Origin: Muribaculaceae bacterium
Lineage (GTDB): Bacteria; Bacteroidota; Bacteroidia; Bacteroidales; Muribaculaceae
Direction: 5' to 3'
Assembly: GCA_017557665.1 (NCBI GenBank)
Contig: JAFYYI010000086.1
Coordinates: 62,001 to 126,000, forward strand
DNA length: 64,000 nt
Part shown: positions 16,837-26,905 of the stretch, piece by piece
Layout: the number at the start of each line of letters is the position of its first letter
How positions within the stretch are numbered: the stretch's first letter is position 1
Translations under genes and position numbers: made by a program
The notes under the pieces: generated by a model
What the model saw: the letters and a program-made list of their open reading frames with translations, nothing else
Databases searched by the model: none
What the model was told of the DNA's origin: nothing

Positions 16837-18357
16837 TTACATAACACTTGTCAAAGCCCTCACCACAGGATCGAAGCTGTCGCGGATGATGTCGATGAAG
16901 AAATTGGGGAAACAGCCGATGATCGCCACAGCAATTATCAAAGTTGCGGTAGAGATGCGCTCGGTGGGCTCGGCATCGGTGAGAGTGCGGTGATGCTCAT
17001 TCTGAACCGCTCCATATAGTAGCTTGCCCACAACTCGCAGGATATAGACCGCTGTGATGACAATCGATGTGGTGGCGGCGATGGTGAGAACACGATGGAA
17101 CATATCGGTGTGCTCAAATGAGCCGACAAATATCGTCATCTCGGCAACGAAGCCGCTCAATCCCGGCAATCCCAGCGAAGCGAAACCGGCGATTACATAT
17201 CCCACGCCCAAGTAAGGCATGATGTGCATCAGGCCGCCCATCTCGCGGATGTCGCGAGTGTGGGTGCGGCCGTAAATCATACCGATAAGGGCGAAGAACA
17301 AGGCTGTCATCAAACCGTGCGATAGCATCTGGAGCACAGCACCAGTCATCGCGGTCTGGTTGAACATCAAGATGGCGAAAAGCACCATACCGCAGTGGCT
17401 AACCGACGAGTAAGCGTTGATATACTTGAGGTCGGTCTGCACACATGCACTGAAAGCACCATACACGATGCTGATACCTGTCAACGTCAAAAATATCCAT
17501 CCCAACTGCTGTGCAGCAAAAGGCATAAGGAAAATGGCAATGCGGAAACAGCCATAACCACCAAGTTTCATCAGCACACCGGCATGAAGCATCGACACCG
17601 CAGTGGGCGCACTGGCATGACCGTCGGGCGACCAAGTGTGGAACGGGAACATGGCACCAAGCACTCCAAAGCCCACAAAGGTGAGTGGGAACAAGTAATA
17701 CTGCCAAGCGTGAGGAATGGCGTCGTTCTCAGCAATCTCGAGCAGGTTCATAGTGAGAGGCTGACCCTCGGGCGCCGAGTGGAAGTAGATACCAATGAGA
17801 CCAAGCATCAAAAATGCCGAACCACCCATAAGCATCAAGGTGAGCTTCATGGCACTGTAGTTCTTGTTGCCACTCCCCCACACACCAATGAGCAGGTACA
17901 TAGGGATAAGTGCCACCTCATAGAACATGAACATGGTGAACAAGTCCACACTGATGAAGAATCCAAACACACCCGTCGAGAGCAAGAAGAACCACAAGAA
18001 GAACTGCTTGGGCAGCGGATCCATCTTCCACGAAGCGAAGACTCCGGCAAAGACGATGAATGCCGAAAGCAGTATCATCACCACCGAAACACCATCTACA
18101 CCAAGGGCGAGCTTGATGTTCAGCGAAGAATACCACACCACGTCGGTGCGCAATATCATCGGGTCGGTAACGCCAGCATTGCGAGCCTTTAGGAATATAT
18201 ATACCAAATATATAGCCAAAGCCACCAATGCTGTGGCACCAGTCACGGCAACGGCCCTAATCGCATCGATGCCCTTGTTCTTGGTCAGTGCTAAGCCTGC
18301 AAGAGTGAGCACAGGGATTATCACGAAATAAATAAGTATATTAGAGAATATTTCCAT
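16837..18357 (-). CDS. nuoM: NADH-quinone oxidoreductase subunit M
   Basis: A 506-aa antiporter-like proton-pumping subunit of complex I. The key Glu is in FMFYEVALIPMYLLIG and the key Lys in LHAGVLMKLGGYG, matching Glu144 and Lys234 of E. coli NuoM. The FPFHTWSPDGHASAPT loop between helices is conserved. The gene lies 29 nt downstream of nuoL and 35 nt upstream of nuoN. Confidence 0.97.
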   Translation of the reverse strand: MEIFSNILIYFVIIPVLTLAGLALTKNKGIDAIRAVAVTGATALVALAIYLVYIFLKARNAGVTDPMILRTDVVWYSSLNIKLALGVDGVSVVMILLSAFIVFAGVFASWKMDPLPKQFFLWFFLLSTGVFGFFISVDLFTMFMFYEVALIPMYLLIGVWGSGNKNYSAMKLTLMLMGGSAFLMLGLIGIYFHSAPEGQPLTMNLLEIAENDAIPHAWQYYLFPLTFVGFGVLGAMFPFHTWSPDGHASAPTAVSMLHAGVLMKLGGYGCFRIAIFLMPFAAQQLGWIFLTLTGISIVYGAFSACVQTDLKYINAYSSVSHCGMVLFAILMFNQTAMTGAVLQMLSHGLMTALFFALIGMIYGRTHTRDIREMGGLMHIMPYLGVGYVIAGFASLGLPGLSGFVAEMTIFVGSFEHTDMFHRVLTIAATTSIVITAVYILRVVGKLLYGAVQNEHHRTLTDAEPTERISTATLIIAVAIIGCFPNFFIDIIRDSFDPVVRALTSVM

Positions 18358-18386
18358 AATCTTTACTGTTTATTTAGAACCGTTGA

Positions 18387-20369
18387 TTAAATGCATAGAA
18401 TCACTACACCAGTGACAGCTGCCAGAAGCACTGCACCGATTATATAATAGGAGACATAACCCTGCACATTGCCCGACTGCATCTTGCGGATGCCGAAAGA
18501 GGCGCTGTTTGTGACATTACCCAGCAGGTTGAAGAAACCGTCGATAATGGTGCGGTCAAACCATGCAATGGGCTTGCTGATACCCTGGAAAATGATTTTG
18601 TGGGTAATGAACTGATAAAGCTCATCCATGTAGAATCGCTTGTAGCTTGCTGTCCACAGGCCCTTGAACATTGTCGCCAGTTTATCAGGTAGAGGGTTCT
18701 CCTTGCGATACATCACAGTAGCAAGACCAATACCCACAAGGGCTATTGCCACACTGGCACCAGCAACAGGCAAGTTCATGTGAGTTTCAAGCGCTTGACC
18801 ATTCCAAGTGACGAGGTCGCCAAATGGCACGAAACCTGCCACACACGAGATGAGCGCCAGCACAATCAGTGGCACTGTCATGGTCCAGGGCTGGTCTTTT
18901 GGTGCATGCTCACCGTGTACCTCATGTTTCTTCCAGAAGAAGATGAGATAGTAGATGCGGAACATGTAGAACGCTGTCATTCCAGCCACCATGCTCATCC
19001 ACAATCCCCAGCCAAGACCTTTCTCATAGCAAGCCACGAGAATCTCGTCCTTACTGAAGAATCCTGCGAACGGAGGAATACCAGCAATCGCCAAGCAGCC
19101 AATAAGGAAAGCGATGCTGGTGATGGGCATATATTTGTGCAGACCGTGCATCTTGCTGTTCTCGTTGCTGTGAACAGCATGGATGATAGCACCAGCGCAC
19201 AAGAAGAGCAACGCCTTGAACATAGCGTGGGTGAACAGGTGGAACATAGAGGCCATGTAACCAAGTCCGGCCTCATGCTCACCAATGAGAGCACCATCGG
19301 CAGAGCTCACAGCAAGAGAAGTCATCATAAAGGCTATCTGAGAGATTGTCGAGAACGCCAATGCACGCTTGATGTCGCTCTGAGTGCAGGCTATCGCTGC
19401 GGCATAGAACGCTGTGAAGGCACCCACCACGCAGATGATGTCCATCGCACCCTGCTCCATCACATAGAGCGGGAACATGCGGGCTACCAGGAACACACCA
19501 GCGACAACCATTGTGGCGGCATGGATAAGTGCCGAGACGGGAGTTGGACCTTCCATAGCATCGGGAAGCCAAATGTGCAATGGATACATAGCACTCTTAC
19601 CAGCACCACCAATGAAGATGAAAGTCAACGCCCAACCCGTTACCGAGCAGCCCATAAATGTAAGGCCTTGAGCGCTGGTAAACGCATTTATCACCTCTCC
19701 GCCATTTTTGCCCATTATATCGATAAAATCAAATGTCTTGGTATAATAAGAAAGTATCAATATTCCTATAAGGAAGAACAAATCGGCAAGACGAGTGACG
19801 ATAAACGCCTTCTTTGATGCATGGTTGGCAGGTTGAAGTCCATAGTAGAAACCAATGAGCAGGTAGGACGAAACACCCACCATCTCAAAGAATATGAACA
19901 TTTGGAAAATATTGGTCGAGACAACGAGTCCCAGCATCGAGAATGTGAACAACGCCAAGTCGGCATAGTAACGCTGGAAACCTTTCTCTGGGTTGCCATC
20001 GTGGTCACTCATATAGCCCAAACTATACAAGTGTACCATGAACGACACGGTGCAGATAACTACCAGCATCATTGCAGAGATTGGGTCAAGAAGGACTCCC
20101 AACTTAACAACGAGCTTATCGGCATAAAACGAAAGCCAGGTCCAATCGGTAGGGACTAACTGTTGATACACACCATCGACCTTCTGAGGCCCTTCACCAA
20201 AGAAATAAGTAAACGCTATGGCATAAGCCAACACTGTTGTCACAGCCATACCCAAAACCCCTATCACACCGGTAATCTTGCGAGGCATCTTTGTGCCCAC
20301 AAGACCCAGGAACAGGAACATGAACAGAGGTATGGCAAGAACGTATATTGTACTATCTAGTAATGTCAT
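18387..20369 (-). CDS. nuoL: NADH-quinone oxidoreductase subunit L
   Basis: A 660-aa distal antiporter-like subunit of complex I carrying the long lateral helix at its C-terminus. Landmarks are MFIFFEMVGVSSYLLIGF with the conserved Glu, the loop MYPLHIWLPDAMEGPTPVSA, and LIHAATMVVAGVFLVAR. It is slightly longer than E. coli NuoL (613 aa), mostly in loops after the core helices, as is usual in Bacteroidetes. The start lies 6 nt after the nuoK stop. Confidence 0.97.
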   Translation of the reverse strand: MTLLDSTIYVLAIPLFMFLFLGLVGTKMPRKITGVIGVLGMAVTTVLAYAIAFTYFFGEGPQKVDGVYQQLVPTDWTWLSFYADKLVVKLGVLLDPISAMMLVVICTVSFMVHLYSLGYMSDHDGNPEKGFQRYYADLALFTFSMLGLVVSTNIFQMFIFFEMVGVSSYLLIGFYYGLQPANHASKKAFIVTRLADLFFLIGILILSYYTKTFDFIDIMGKNGGEVINAFTSAQGLTFMGCSVTGWALTFIFIGGAGKSAMYPLHIWLPDAMEGPTPVSALIHAATMVVAGVFLVARMFPLYVMEQGAMDIICVVGAFTAFYAAAIACTQSDIKRALAFSTISQIAFMMTSLAVSSADGALIGEHEAGLGYMASMFHLFTHAMFKALLFLCAGAIIHAVHSNENSKMHGLHKYMPITSIAFLIGCLAIAGIPPFAGFFSKDEILVACYEKGLGWGLWMSMVAGMTAFYMFRIYYLIFFWKKHEVHGEHAPKDQPWTMTVPLIVLALISCVAGFVPFGDLVTWNGQALETHMNLPVAGASVAIALVGIGLATVMYRKENPLPDKLATMFKGLWTASYKRFYMDELYQFITHKIIFQGISKPIAWFDRTIIDGFFNLLGNVTNSASFGIRKMQSGNVQGYVSYYIIGAVLLAAVTGVVILCI

Positions 20370-20375
20370 AACTGT

Positions 20376-20687
20376 TTAGAATTTCATTTTAGTAATTTGA
20401 TTAATATCAACTTTCTTCGCAACCCTATACACGTTGATGATGATAGCTATCGCCACGGCAGTCTCGGCGGCGGCAATCGCTATGGCAAACAAACTGAAGA
20501 ACATGCCTTCGTGACCAGCAGGGAACAGGTAACGGTTGAAGACCGCAAAATTGATGTCAACAGAGTTGAGCATCAACTCCAGCGAGATCAACATCGCAAT
20601 CATATTCTTGCGGGTAATAAACCCGTAAACTCCACATCCAAACATGATAAGACTTGGAATGAGATACATTAATAATGATAGTTTCAT
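20376..20687 (-). CDS. nuoK: NADH-quinone oxidoreductase subunit K
   Basis: A 103-aa, three-helix membrane subunit homologous to MrpC/ND4L. The conserved membrane glutamates that link the Q-site channel to the pumps are visible in ISLELMLNSVDINF and in AIAAAETAVAIAI. It lies 20 nt after nuoJ and 6 nt before nuoL. Confidence 0.96.
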   Translation of the reverse strand: MKLSLLMYLIPSLIMFGCGVYGFITRKNMIAMLISLELMLNSVDINFAVFNRYLFPAGHEGMFFSLFAIAIAAAETAVAIAIIINVYRVAKKVDINQITKMKF

Positions 20688-20707
20688 TTTCTTCTCTCCT
20701 TTCTTTT

Positions 20708-21220
20708 TTATCGTTTACGGGCAATTACTATAGCACCAATGATGCAAGCAAGCAACAACACGCTCAACGCCTCGAAAGGCAACAAATAGCCTTTGTCGCT
20801 GAGCAGTTTCTCTCCCAATGCGTTTATAGTGAAATCTTCGGTGGACGCTAACTCTACAGCACTTTTAATCTTGGCAAAACTGAAGAGTGCAGCGCCACAC
20901 ACCAGCACTCCCAAGCCACATGCAGTGAGACCCATTGCTCGACGATGTGACGTGAGGGCATCGGAATCTTCACCAGGCTTGTGGGTTAGCATGATAGCAA
21001 ACACAAACAAGACAACTATACCTCCGGCATAAACGGCAATTTGTGTAGCACCCAAGAACTCATAATCCATCTGGAAGTAAATGCCAGCTGTTGCCAAAAG
21101 CACAAACAACAGATAGGTTGCTGAGCGCAAAATTTTCTTTGTCGTCACTGTGAGCACCGAAAAGACGATGATTGCCAGTGCGAACACGAAATACATGATT
21201 ACATTTCCAATTGAATCCAT
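20708..21220 (-). CDS. nuoJ: NADH-quinone oxidoreductase subunit J
   Basis: A 170-aa membrane subunit (ND6 homologue) with five hydrophobic segments. The characteristic third helix with the pi-bulge region reads ATQIAVYAGGIVVLFVFAIM. The longer open frame upstream overlaps nuoI and is spurious; the ATG at 21220 lies one base after the nuoI stop and gives the family N-terminus MDSIGNVIMYFVFALAI. Confidence 0.96.
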   Translation of the reverse strand: MDSIGNVIMYFVFALAIIVFSVLTVTTKKILRSATYLLFVLLATAGIYFQMDYEFLGATQIAVYAGGIVVLFVFAIMLTHKPGEDSDALTSHRRAMGLTACGLGVLVCGAALFSFAKIKSAVELASTEDFTINALGEKLLSDKGYLLPFEALSVLLLACIIGAIVIARKR

Positions 21221-21221
21221 A

Positions 21222-21797
21222 TTATTCTTCTTTTTTATTTGCGTTAGGTGACTCAACATCGGCAGCCTCAGGTTTTGCCGGCTCGGTCGCCTCAGTTGCC
21301 TCAGGCTTAGGGGCTGGCTTGGCTGCTGGTTCAGGAGCGGGTTTCTCTTTCTCAGGCAGGTAATTGAGCTGCTTGAGAAGCGCCTCACGGCGGAATACCG
21401 CCTGCTCAAAGTCGTTAGAGAACTTGATGGCATCGGTCGGACAGGTTGTTACACACAATCCGCAGAAGGTGCAGCTTCCCAAGTCATACATATACTTGTC
21501 GAGCTTCATCTTCTTCTTGCCATTGGGCAGGTCAACCATACGGGTTATAATCTGAATGGTGCCATTGGGGCAGTTGCGCTCACACGTCTTGCAGGCGATG
21601 CACTTGTGATAACCCTCCTCGTCATAGATGAACTGCAACGTGGCTCTAAATCTCTCGGGGATTTCAAGCTCTGCCCTATTCTCGGGATATTGCTCAGTGA
21701 CTTTTTTGGTAAAGAGCTCTTTACCTGTCACCTCCATACCCTTGATAAGGCTATGAGCACCCGTAAATATTGAAGAGAAATACTCCTTGATGTTCAT
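21222..21797 (-). CDS. nuoI: NADH-quinone oxidoreductase subunit I, with Pro/Ala/Glu-rich tail
   Basis: A 191-aa ferredoxin-like subunit carrying clusters N6a and N6b, which pass electrons to NuoB. Cluster ligands are Cys66, 69, 72, 76 (CIACKTCERNCP) and Cys109, 112, 115, 119 (CTFCGLCVTTCP). Residues from about 144 to the end form a low-complexity tail rich in Pro, Ala, Glu and Lys that E. coli NuoI lacks. The ATG at 21797 is preferred; the extra 28 codons upstream would run through the inverted-repeat region. It is the first nuo gene after the ATP synthase genes, 127 nt downstream of atpG, the largest gap in the block. Confidence 0.95.
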   Translation of the reverse strand: MNIKEYFSSIFTGAHSLIKGMEVTGKELFTKKVTEQYPENRAELEIPERFRATLQFIYDEEGYHKCIACKTCERNCPNGTIQIITRMVDLPNGKKKMKLDKYMYDLGSCTFCGLCVTTCPTDAIKFSNDFEQAVFRREALLKQLNYLPEKEKPAPEPAAKPAPKPEATEATEPAKPEAADVESPNANKKEE

Positions 21798-21826
21798 AAT
21801 TATGTTTTGTCGGTGGTGTGCTTCTA

Positions 21827-21891
21827 TTGTGGCACACAATAACTTATGCCTCAATTTATTTATCTTGAGTGCCACAAGCAAACAGGCATAA
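21827..21891 (-). promoter_or_regulatory. interleaved inverted repeats (pseudoknot topology) upstream of nuoI
   Basis: Two perfect inverted repeats interlock. One is TTATGCCT (21844-21851) with AGGCATAA (21884-21891), 8 bp; the other is TTGTGGCAC (21827-21835) with GTGCCACAA (21869-21877), 9 bp. In the mRNA the order is stem 1 5', stem 2 5', stem 1 3', stem 2 3', with connectors of 6, 17 and 8 nt. The last base lies about 29 nt upstream of the nuoI start. This could fold as a pseudoknot or as alternative hairpins; no TAnnTTTG promoter was seen in the gap. Confidence 0.55.
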
Positions 21892-21924
21892 AAGATTCAC
21901 TTGATGACACATTTATTTTTTTTA

Positions 21925-22812
21925 CTATCTCTCCACTTGGCCGCCCAGGATGTCGAGCAACTCGGTAGTGATGCTGTCTTGCCTTAGTTTGTTGTATTCC
22001 AGGTTAAGCTCCTCGAGCAGCTCAGCGGCATTGTCGCTGGCAATCTGCATGGCAATCACACGTGACGCCTGCTCCGATGCCGAGCTAGATACAAACACCT
22101 CTTGCATCGTGGCTCGCATGTGCAGTGGCAATACACTATTGAAGATGCTGTTGGCATCGGGCTCGAAGATGCATGGACTGCACGCCTGCTTGGCGTCTAT
22201 GTCCTGTGCCAGAGCTTCGGCGCTCAACGGCAGCAACTGCTCGTGTTGCAGCAATTGGCGACTGCTAGAGACATACCTCAAGTAAACGATGTCCACACGG
22301 TCGTACACATGGTCAACAAAGCGACTTCTCAACAGTTCGGTGAAGTCAGACAGCTGCTCCATGGTGCTTCGTGTACTCATATATTCCACATGCTCCACTT
22401 TGATGTTCTTAGTCTCTATCTTGCTCACCGCTTTCATCATCTTCTTGCCAACAGGAATAACTGTGATTTTCACGTTTTTGCCATACTGCTTGCGCAACTC
22501 GTCGATTGCTGTAAGCAGCTGCTTGAAGATGTTGATATTGTAAGCACCACAAAGGCCGTCATCGCTGCCGAAGACCACAATTGCCACATTGCTAACCTCG
22601 CGAGTCTCAATCAGTGGAGAAGAAAATTCCACATCGGTCACAAGCAAGTGACTGAGCACGTTGCGCACCATCTCCCTATAGGGTTGCAGGCGGCGCACTA
22701 TGCCAGTGAACTTGTGCATCTTGGCCGATGAAATCATCTTCATCGCACTGGTAGTCTTCTCGGTAGAGGCTACCGAACTAATGCGTCCTTTAAGTTCTCG
22801 AAGTGTTGCCAT
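21925..22812 (-). CDS. atpG: ATP synthase F1 subunit gamma
   Basis: The 295-aa rotor stalk of F1. The N-terminal helix (MATLRELKGRISSVASTEKTT without more quoted) and the C-terminal helix (ELNLEYNKLRQDSITTELLDI) form the coiled coil that turns inside the alpha3beta3 head. The central Rossmann-like domain contains VVFGSDDGLCGAYNINIF. It starts 18 nt after atpA and is the last atp gene before the nuo genes resume. Confidence 0.96.
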   Translation of the reverse strand: MATLRELKGRISSVASTEKTTSAMKMISSAKMHKFTGIVRRLQPYREMVRNVLSHLLVTDVEFSSPLIETREVSNVAIVVFGSDDGLCGAYNINIFKQLLTAIDELRKQYGKNVKITVIPVGKKMMKAVSKIETKNIKVEHVEYMSTRSTMEQLSDFTELLRSRFVDHVYDRVDIVYLRYVSSSRQLLQHEQLLPLSAEALAQDIDAKQACSPCIFEPDANSIFNSVLPLHMRATMQEVFVSSSASEQASRVIAMQIASDNAAELLEELNLEYNKLRQDSITTELLDILGGQVER

Positions 22813-22830
22813 TAATAATCACAAATTATA

Positions 22831-24408
22831 TCAAGCTTGATACTTACCTGAAATCTCAGCGGCGGCTTCTTTGAGCTTCGCCATCACCTCATCATCAATC
22901 TTGCCGCTCTTGAGCACATCGAGCACGTCGATCTGGTGCTTAGCGTGCAGATACTGGATGAGAAGCTGCTCAAACTCATGCACCTTGTCCATAGGCACGT
23001 TCTCGAGCAGACCATTTACACCGCAGTAAATCACAGCAATCTGCTCCTCAACGGGAACAGGCTTATACTGCGGCTGAACAAGCAAGCGCTCATTCTTGCG
23101 GCCTGTGTCGATGGTGCGCGCGGTTACGGGGTCGATGTCACCGCCAAACTTGGTGAACGACTCCAGCTCACGGAACTGCGCCTGAGCAATCTTGAGCGTA
23201 CCTGCCACCTTCTTCATCGCCTTGATTTGAGCGTTACCACCCACACGCGACACCGAGATACCCACATTCACCGCGGGACGGATACCGTTGTTGAACAACG
23301 CAGTCTCAAGGTAAATCTGGCCATCGGTAATAGAAATCACGTTGGTGGGGATATATGCGCTCACGTCGCCGGCTTGTGTCTCGATGATGGGAAGTGCCGT
23401 CAACGAGCCACCACCCTTCACCTTGCCCTTGAGGGCCTCAGGGAGGTCGTTCATCGCCTCAGCAACCTTTTGGTTCTCATTAATCTTGGCTGCGCGCTCG
23501 AGCAAGCGGCTGTGCAGGTAGAAGATGTCGCCAGGATAAGCCTCGCGGCCCGAGGGGCGCTTGAGGATAAGCGATATCTCACGATAGGCGACAGCCTGCT
23601 TCGAGAGGTCGTCATAGACTACAAGAGCATCACGACCAGTGTCGCGGAAGTACTCGCCAATGGCGGCACCGGCAAATGGCGCATAGTAGCGCATCGACGC
23701 CGAGTCGGCAGCAGTGGCGGCAATCACCACGCTATAAGGCATCGCACCGTACTTGGTAAGCTGGTTGACCAGCGCAGCGACGGTCGAAGCCTTCTGTCCG
23801 ATAGCCACATAGATGCAATACACAGGATTGCCTGCCTCGTAGCCCGACTTTTGATTGATTATTGTATCCACAGCGATTGCGGTCTTGCCAATCTGGCGGT
23901 CACCGATGATGAGCTCGCGCTGGCCACGGCCAATGGGGATCATCGAGTCGATGGCTTTGAGACCAGTTTGTAGAGGCTGATTCACAGGCTGGCGGAATAT
24001 AACGCCAGGAGCCTTGCGCTCCAGTGGCAGACGCACAAGTTCGCCCTCGATAGGTCCCTTGCCGTCAAGAGGCTCACCCAGCACGTTGATTACGCGCCCG
24101 AGCAGTCCCTCGCCCACGGGGATAGAGGCAATCTCACCTGTGCGACGCACTTTCATGCCCTCGGCAACACTTTCTACCTTGTCCATGAGGATCACACCCA
24201 CGTTGCTCTCCTCAAGGTTCATGGCAACGCCAGTAACGCCATTATCAAACTCTACGAGCTCGTTGGCCTCAACGTTCTCAAGTCCATAGACATGAGCCAC
24301 GCCGTCGCCCACCTCAAGCACTGTACCTACCTCCTCAAACGACACCTTGCTCTCGATGTCGCTGAGTTGCTGTTTAAGTATGTCGGATATTTCACTTGGG
24401 TTTATCAT
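22831..24408 (-). CDS. atpA: ATP synthase F1 subunit alpha
   Basis: The 525-aa non-catalytic nucleotide-binding subunit of F1. The P-loop is [31 protein letters not shown] and the arginine-finger region ([20 protein letters not shown]) are conserved. N-terminal beta-barrel, nucleotide-binding core and C-terminal helical bundle are all of normal length. It starts 10 nt after atpH. Confidence 0.97.
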   Translation of the reverse strand: MINPSEISDILKQQLSDIESKVSFEEVGTVLEVGDGVAHVYGLENVEANELVEFDNGVTGVAMNLEESNVGVILMDKVESVAEGMKVRRTGEIASIPVGEGLLGRVINVLGEPLDGKGPIEGELVRLPLERKAPGVIFRQPVNQPLQTGLKAIDSMIPIGRGQRELIIGDRQIGKTAIAVDTIINQKSGYEAGNPVYCIYVAIGQKASTVAALVNQLTKYGAMPYSVVIAATAADSASMRYYAPFAGAAIGEYFRDTGRDALVVYDDLSKQAVAYREISLILKRPSGREAYPGDIFYLHSRLLERAAKINENQKVAEAMNDLPEALKGKVKGGGSLTALPIIETQAGDVSAYIPTNVISITDGQIYLETALFNNGIRPAVNVGISVSRVGGNAQIKAMKKVAGTLKIAQAQFRELESFTKFGGDIDPVTARTIDTGRKNERLLVQPQYKPVPVEEQIAVIYCGVNGLLENVPMDKVHEFEQLLIQYLHAKHQIDVLDVLKSGKIDDEVMAKLKEAAAEISGKYQA

Positions 24409-24418
24409 CTCACTCTTA

Positions 24419-24958
24419 TTAACTTAGGAGTTTTAAACGCAATTTTTCTAATTGATTTTTCACCGATGCGTCGAGCACGCGTGAATCGACATCGACCGTG
24501 AAGCCTCCAATGAGGTCGGGATTGACCTTCTTGGTAAGCTCTATGGTCTTGTCGCCAAACTGCTCTTTTACCACATCGATGATAGCATTAATCTCGTCAT
24601 CGCCAAGTTGCACGGCAGTGACGATTTCAACCTTTGCGATGCCATTCTGCTCACGGTACTGCTTCATGAAAGCCAGAGCGATGGAGCGCAAAAAGTCGAT
24701 TCGGTTGTTCTTGATAACCAACTCCATGAACTTTGCCGATGTGCCACCCAGCTTTGCGCCCGATGCCGCACAAAGCAACTTAAGCTTGTCTTCAACGGGC
24801 AAAAATGGGTTGTTCACGGCCTTCTTCAAACCCGCCTCGGCAGCATAGGAGGCATCAAGCTGCTTCATCTCATTGTAGATGGCAGCCGTATCGCCACACT
24901 CCTGCGAGAGCTTGTAAAGCGCCTTGGCATATCGGTTAGGGATAAGTCCGTCGTTCAT
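24419..24958 (-). CDS. atpH: ATP synthase F1 subunit delta (OSCP)
   Basis: A 179-aa stator subunit joining the top of F1 to the b subunits. The typical N-terminus ([12 protein letters not shown]) and C-terminal strand/helix region ([31 protein letters not shown] without more quoted) are present. The gene is spaced 8 nt from atpF and 10 nt from atpA. Confidence 0.95.
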   Translation of the reverse strand: MNDGLIPNRYAKALYKLSQECGDTAAIYNEMKQLDASYAAEAGLKKAVNNPFLPVEDKLKLLCAASGAKLGGTSAKFMELVIKNNRIDFLRSIALAFMKQYREQNGIAKVEIVTAVQLGDDEINAIIDVVKEQFGDKTIELTKKVNPDLIGGFTVDVDSRVLDASVKNQLEKLRLKLLS

Positions 24959-24966
24959 CGCGTTGA

Positions 24967-25464
24967 TTAGTTTTTAGATTCAACCTCGGTCAGTAGTTTC
25001 TTCACCAGGTCTTGCTGAGCCTTGTCGTCGCTCATGTTGCGGCGAATCACCTGCTCGGCAATCTGGAGCGCGTAAGCACCCACATCCTGGCGCAACTGAT
25101 GCTCACTCTCCTTGCGTGCCTGTTCTATCGACACTTGAGCGGCATCGGTCACTTTCTTCGCCTCGACAGCAGCCTCGGCCTTAGCCTGCTCGATGATTTC
25201 GGTTTTCATCTTGGCTGCGTCGCGCAAAATATCGGCCTGCTGCTTGCGTGCCTCGGCAACGAGCGCGTCGGCCTCACTCTTGGCATTGTCAAGTTGCGAC
25301 TTTGCCTCCTGCGCGTAGGCCACACCTTTATCTATCAAGCTGGCACGCTCGTCCATGCTCTTGATGATAAAAGGCCATACCCATTTCGCCAGGATGAAGT
25401 AGAGGCAGGCGAATGCCAGAAACATCCAGAATACCAGGCCAAATTCAGGCTTAAACAGTTCCAT
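24967..25464 (-). CDS. atpF: ATP synthase Fo subunit b
   Basis: A 165-aa peripheral-stalk subunit. One N-terminal membrane helix (GLVFWMFLAFACLYFILAKW) is followed by a long charged helix (residues 35-155) rich in Ala, Lys, Glu and Gln that forms the right-handed coiled-coil dimer. Only one b gene is present, so the stalk is presumably a homodimer. It starts 25 nt after atpE. Confidence 0.95.
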   Translation of the reverse strand: MELFKPEFGLVFWMFLAFACLYFILAKWVWPFIIKSMDERASLIDKGVAYAQEAKSQLDNAKSEADALVAEARKQQADILRDAAKMKTEIIEQAKAEAAVEAKKVTDAAQVSIEQARKESEHQLRQDVGAYALQIAEQVIRRNMSDDKAQQDLVKKLLTEVESKN

Positions 25465-25489
25465 CTAAAAACCTTGTTTTAAATGATTA

Positions 25490-25747
<258 letters not shown>

Positions 25748-25786
25748 TTAAATTGTTATTATTTGTTTTATTTTTTATTATTCGTT

Positions 25787-26878
25787 TTATTCGGTTGCGG
25801 GTTCGTGTTCTCCATGAATGTGAGCCATCGAGATAAAGATGGTCGATAACAAAGTGAACACAAATGCCTGGATAAAGCTGATTAACGTGTCGAGAAGGAG
25901 CATAAACAGTGACAGAAGCACAGATAAAACCGCTGTTCCAGCGCCTACTGCTGCTCCAAACATCTCGGTGAAAATCATTATGAGCAATATCAACACGAGC
26001 ACCACCATGTGACCGCCAAGCATGTTGGCAAACAGACGGACCATCAGTGCCAATGGCTTGGTCAAGATGCCGAGGAACTCAATGAGCGGCATCATAGGCA
26101 CTGGGCACTTGAGTGCTACAGGCACATCGGGCCAGAAGATATCTTTCCAGTAATGCTTCGTGCCGGTGATGTTGGTGATGATGAAAGTGGCAAGTGCCAG
26201 CACCATAGTCACGGCAAGGTTGCCGGTTAGGTTGGCGCCACCAGGGAATATCACTATCAGTCCCAGTAAGTTCATAGTGAGGATGAAGAAGAACGCCGTA
26301 AGCAGGTAAGGACCATATTTAGGCGCCTCCTTGCCCATGATAGGCTTGATGGTGTCAGTATATACAAAGTCAATTACCAACTCAAGCATTCCCTTGGCAC
26401 CCTTAGGACCTTTCATGCCTTGCTTCTTGTACCAGTTGCGCAGGCTCGTCGTCATCAAAATAACGAGAGCCGCTGCAATGAGTATGCCCAGCACATTCTT
26501 GGTGATAGAGAAGTCCCACGGACGATACTCACCGCCGTCAACCACCTGCACGAGTTTGCCTTTGTAGCCTCCTTCGGCGTCGGTCGATATCTTGAAACTG
26601 GCATCGCCGTCCTGATAGGTCTCGCCACCTGTGACGCGGCTCGACAAGAAGCAATGCAGCTTCCCACCCTTGTCAAAGACGATGATTGGCAGTGGAATCT
26701 TCTTGGAGTGCGAGAACGGCACTTCCCAGCCGTAGGCGTCTCCCAGGTGCTCAAAGATGGTCTCTTTGGGATTCACCTTGCCGTCGCCATGGCTTTTGTG
26801 AGATGCCGACTGAGCATATCCCCACGCCATAAGCGCGAGTATCACCAGTGTTATTATTATTGTTATTGCTTTCTTCAT
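25787..26878 (-). CDS. atpB: ATP synthase Fo subunit a
   Basis: A 363-aa stator channel subunit. The essential Arg is in PLALMVRLFANMLGGH, in the penultimate helix region. The protein is about 90 residues longer than E. coli subunit a because it begins with a signal-like helix and a soluble stretch (about 25-125) before the first channel helix; this layout is usual in Bacteroidetes. It is separated from atpC by only 27 nt, so no atpI-like gene fits between them. Confidence 0.95.
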   Translation of the reverse strand: MKKAITIIITLVILALMAWGYAQSASHKSHGDGKVNPKETIFEHLGDAYGWEVPFSHSKKIPLPIIVFDKGGKLHCFLSSRVTGGETYQDGDASFKISTDAEGGYKGKLVQVVDGGEYRPWDFSITKNVLGILIAAALVILMTTSLRNWYKKQGMKGPKGAKGMLELVIDFVYTDTIKPIMGKEAPKYGPYLLTAFFFILTMNLLGLIVIFPGGANLTGNLAVTMVLALATFIITNITGTKHYWKDIFWPDVPVALKCPVPMMPLIEFLGILTKPLALMVRLFANMLGGHMVVLVLILLIMIFTEMFGAAVGAGTAVLSVLLSLFMLLLDTLISFIQAFVFTLLSTIFISMAHIHGEHEPATE

Positions 26879-26905
26879 AAAAGAGAATTACAATAATCTT
26901 TTTTC

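Noticed and set aside
18780..19817. 345-aa plus-strand open frame opposite nuoL, and similar frames opposite nuoM, atpA and gcvPA
   Set aside because: All are shadows of conserved genes with diagnostic motifs; none has its own promoter or a known domain.
20708..21433. Longer NuoJ with a 71-residue Ser/Arg-rich N-terminus
   Set aside because: The extension is an out-of-frame reading of nuoI; the ATG at 21220 gives the family start one base after the nuoI stop.
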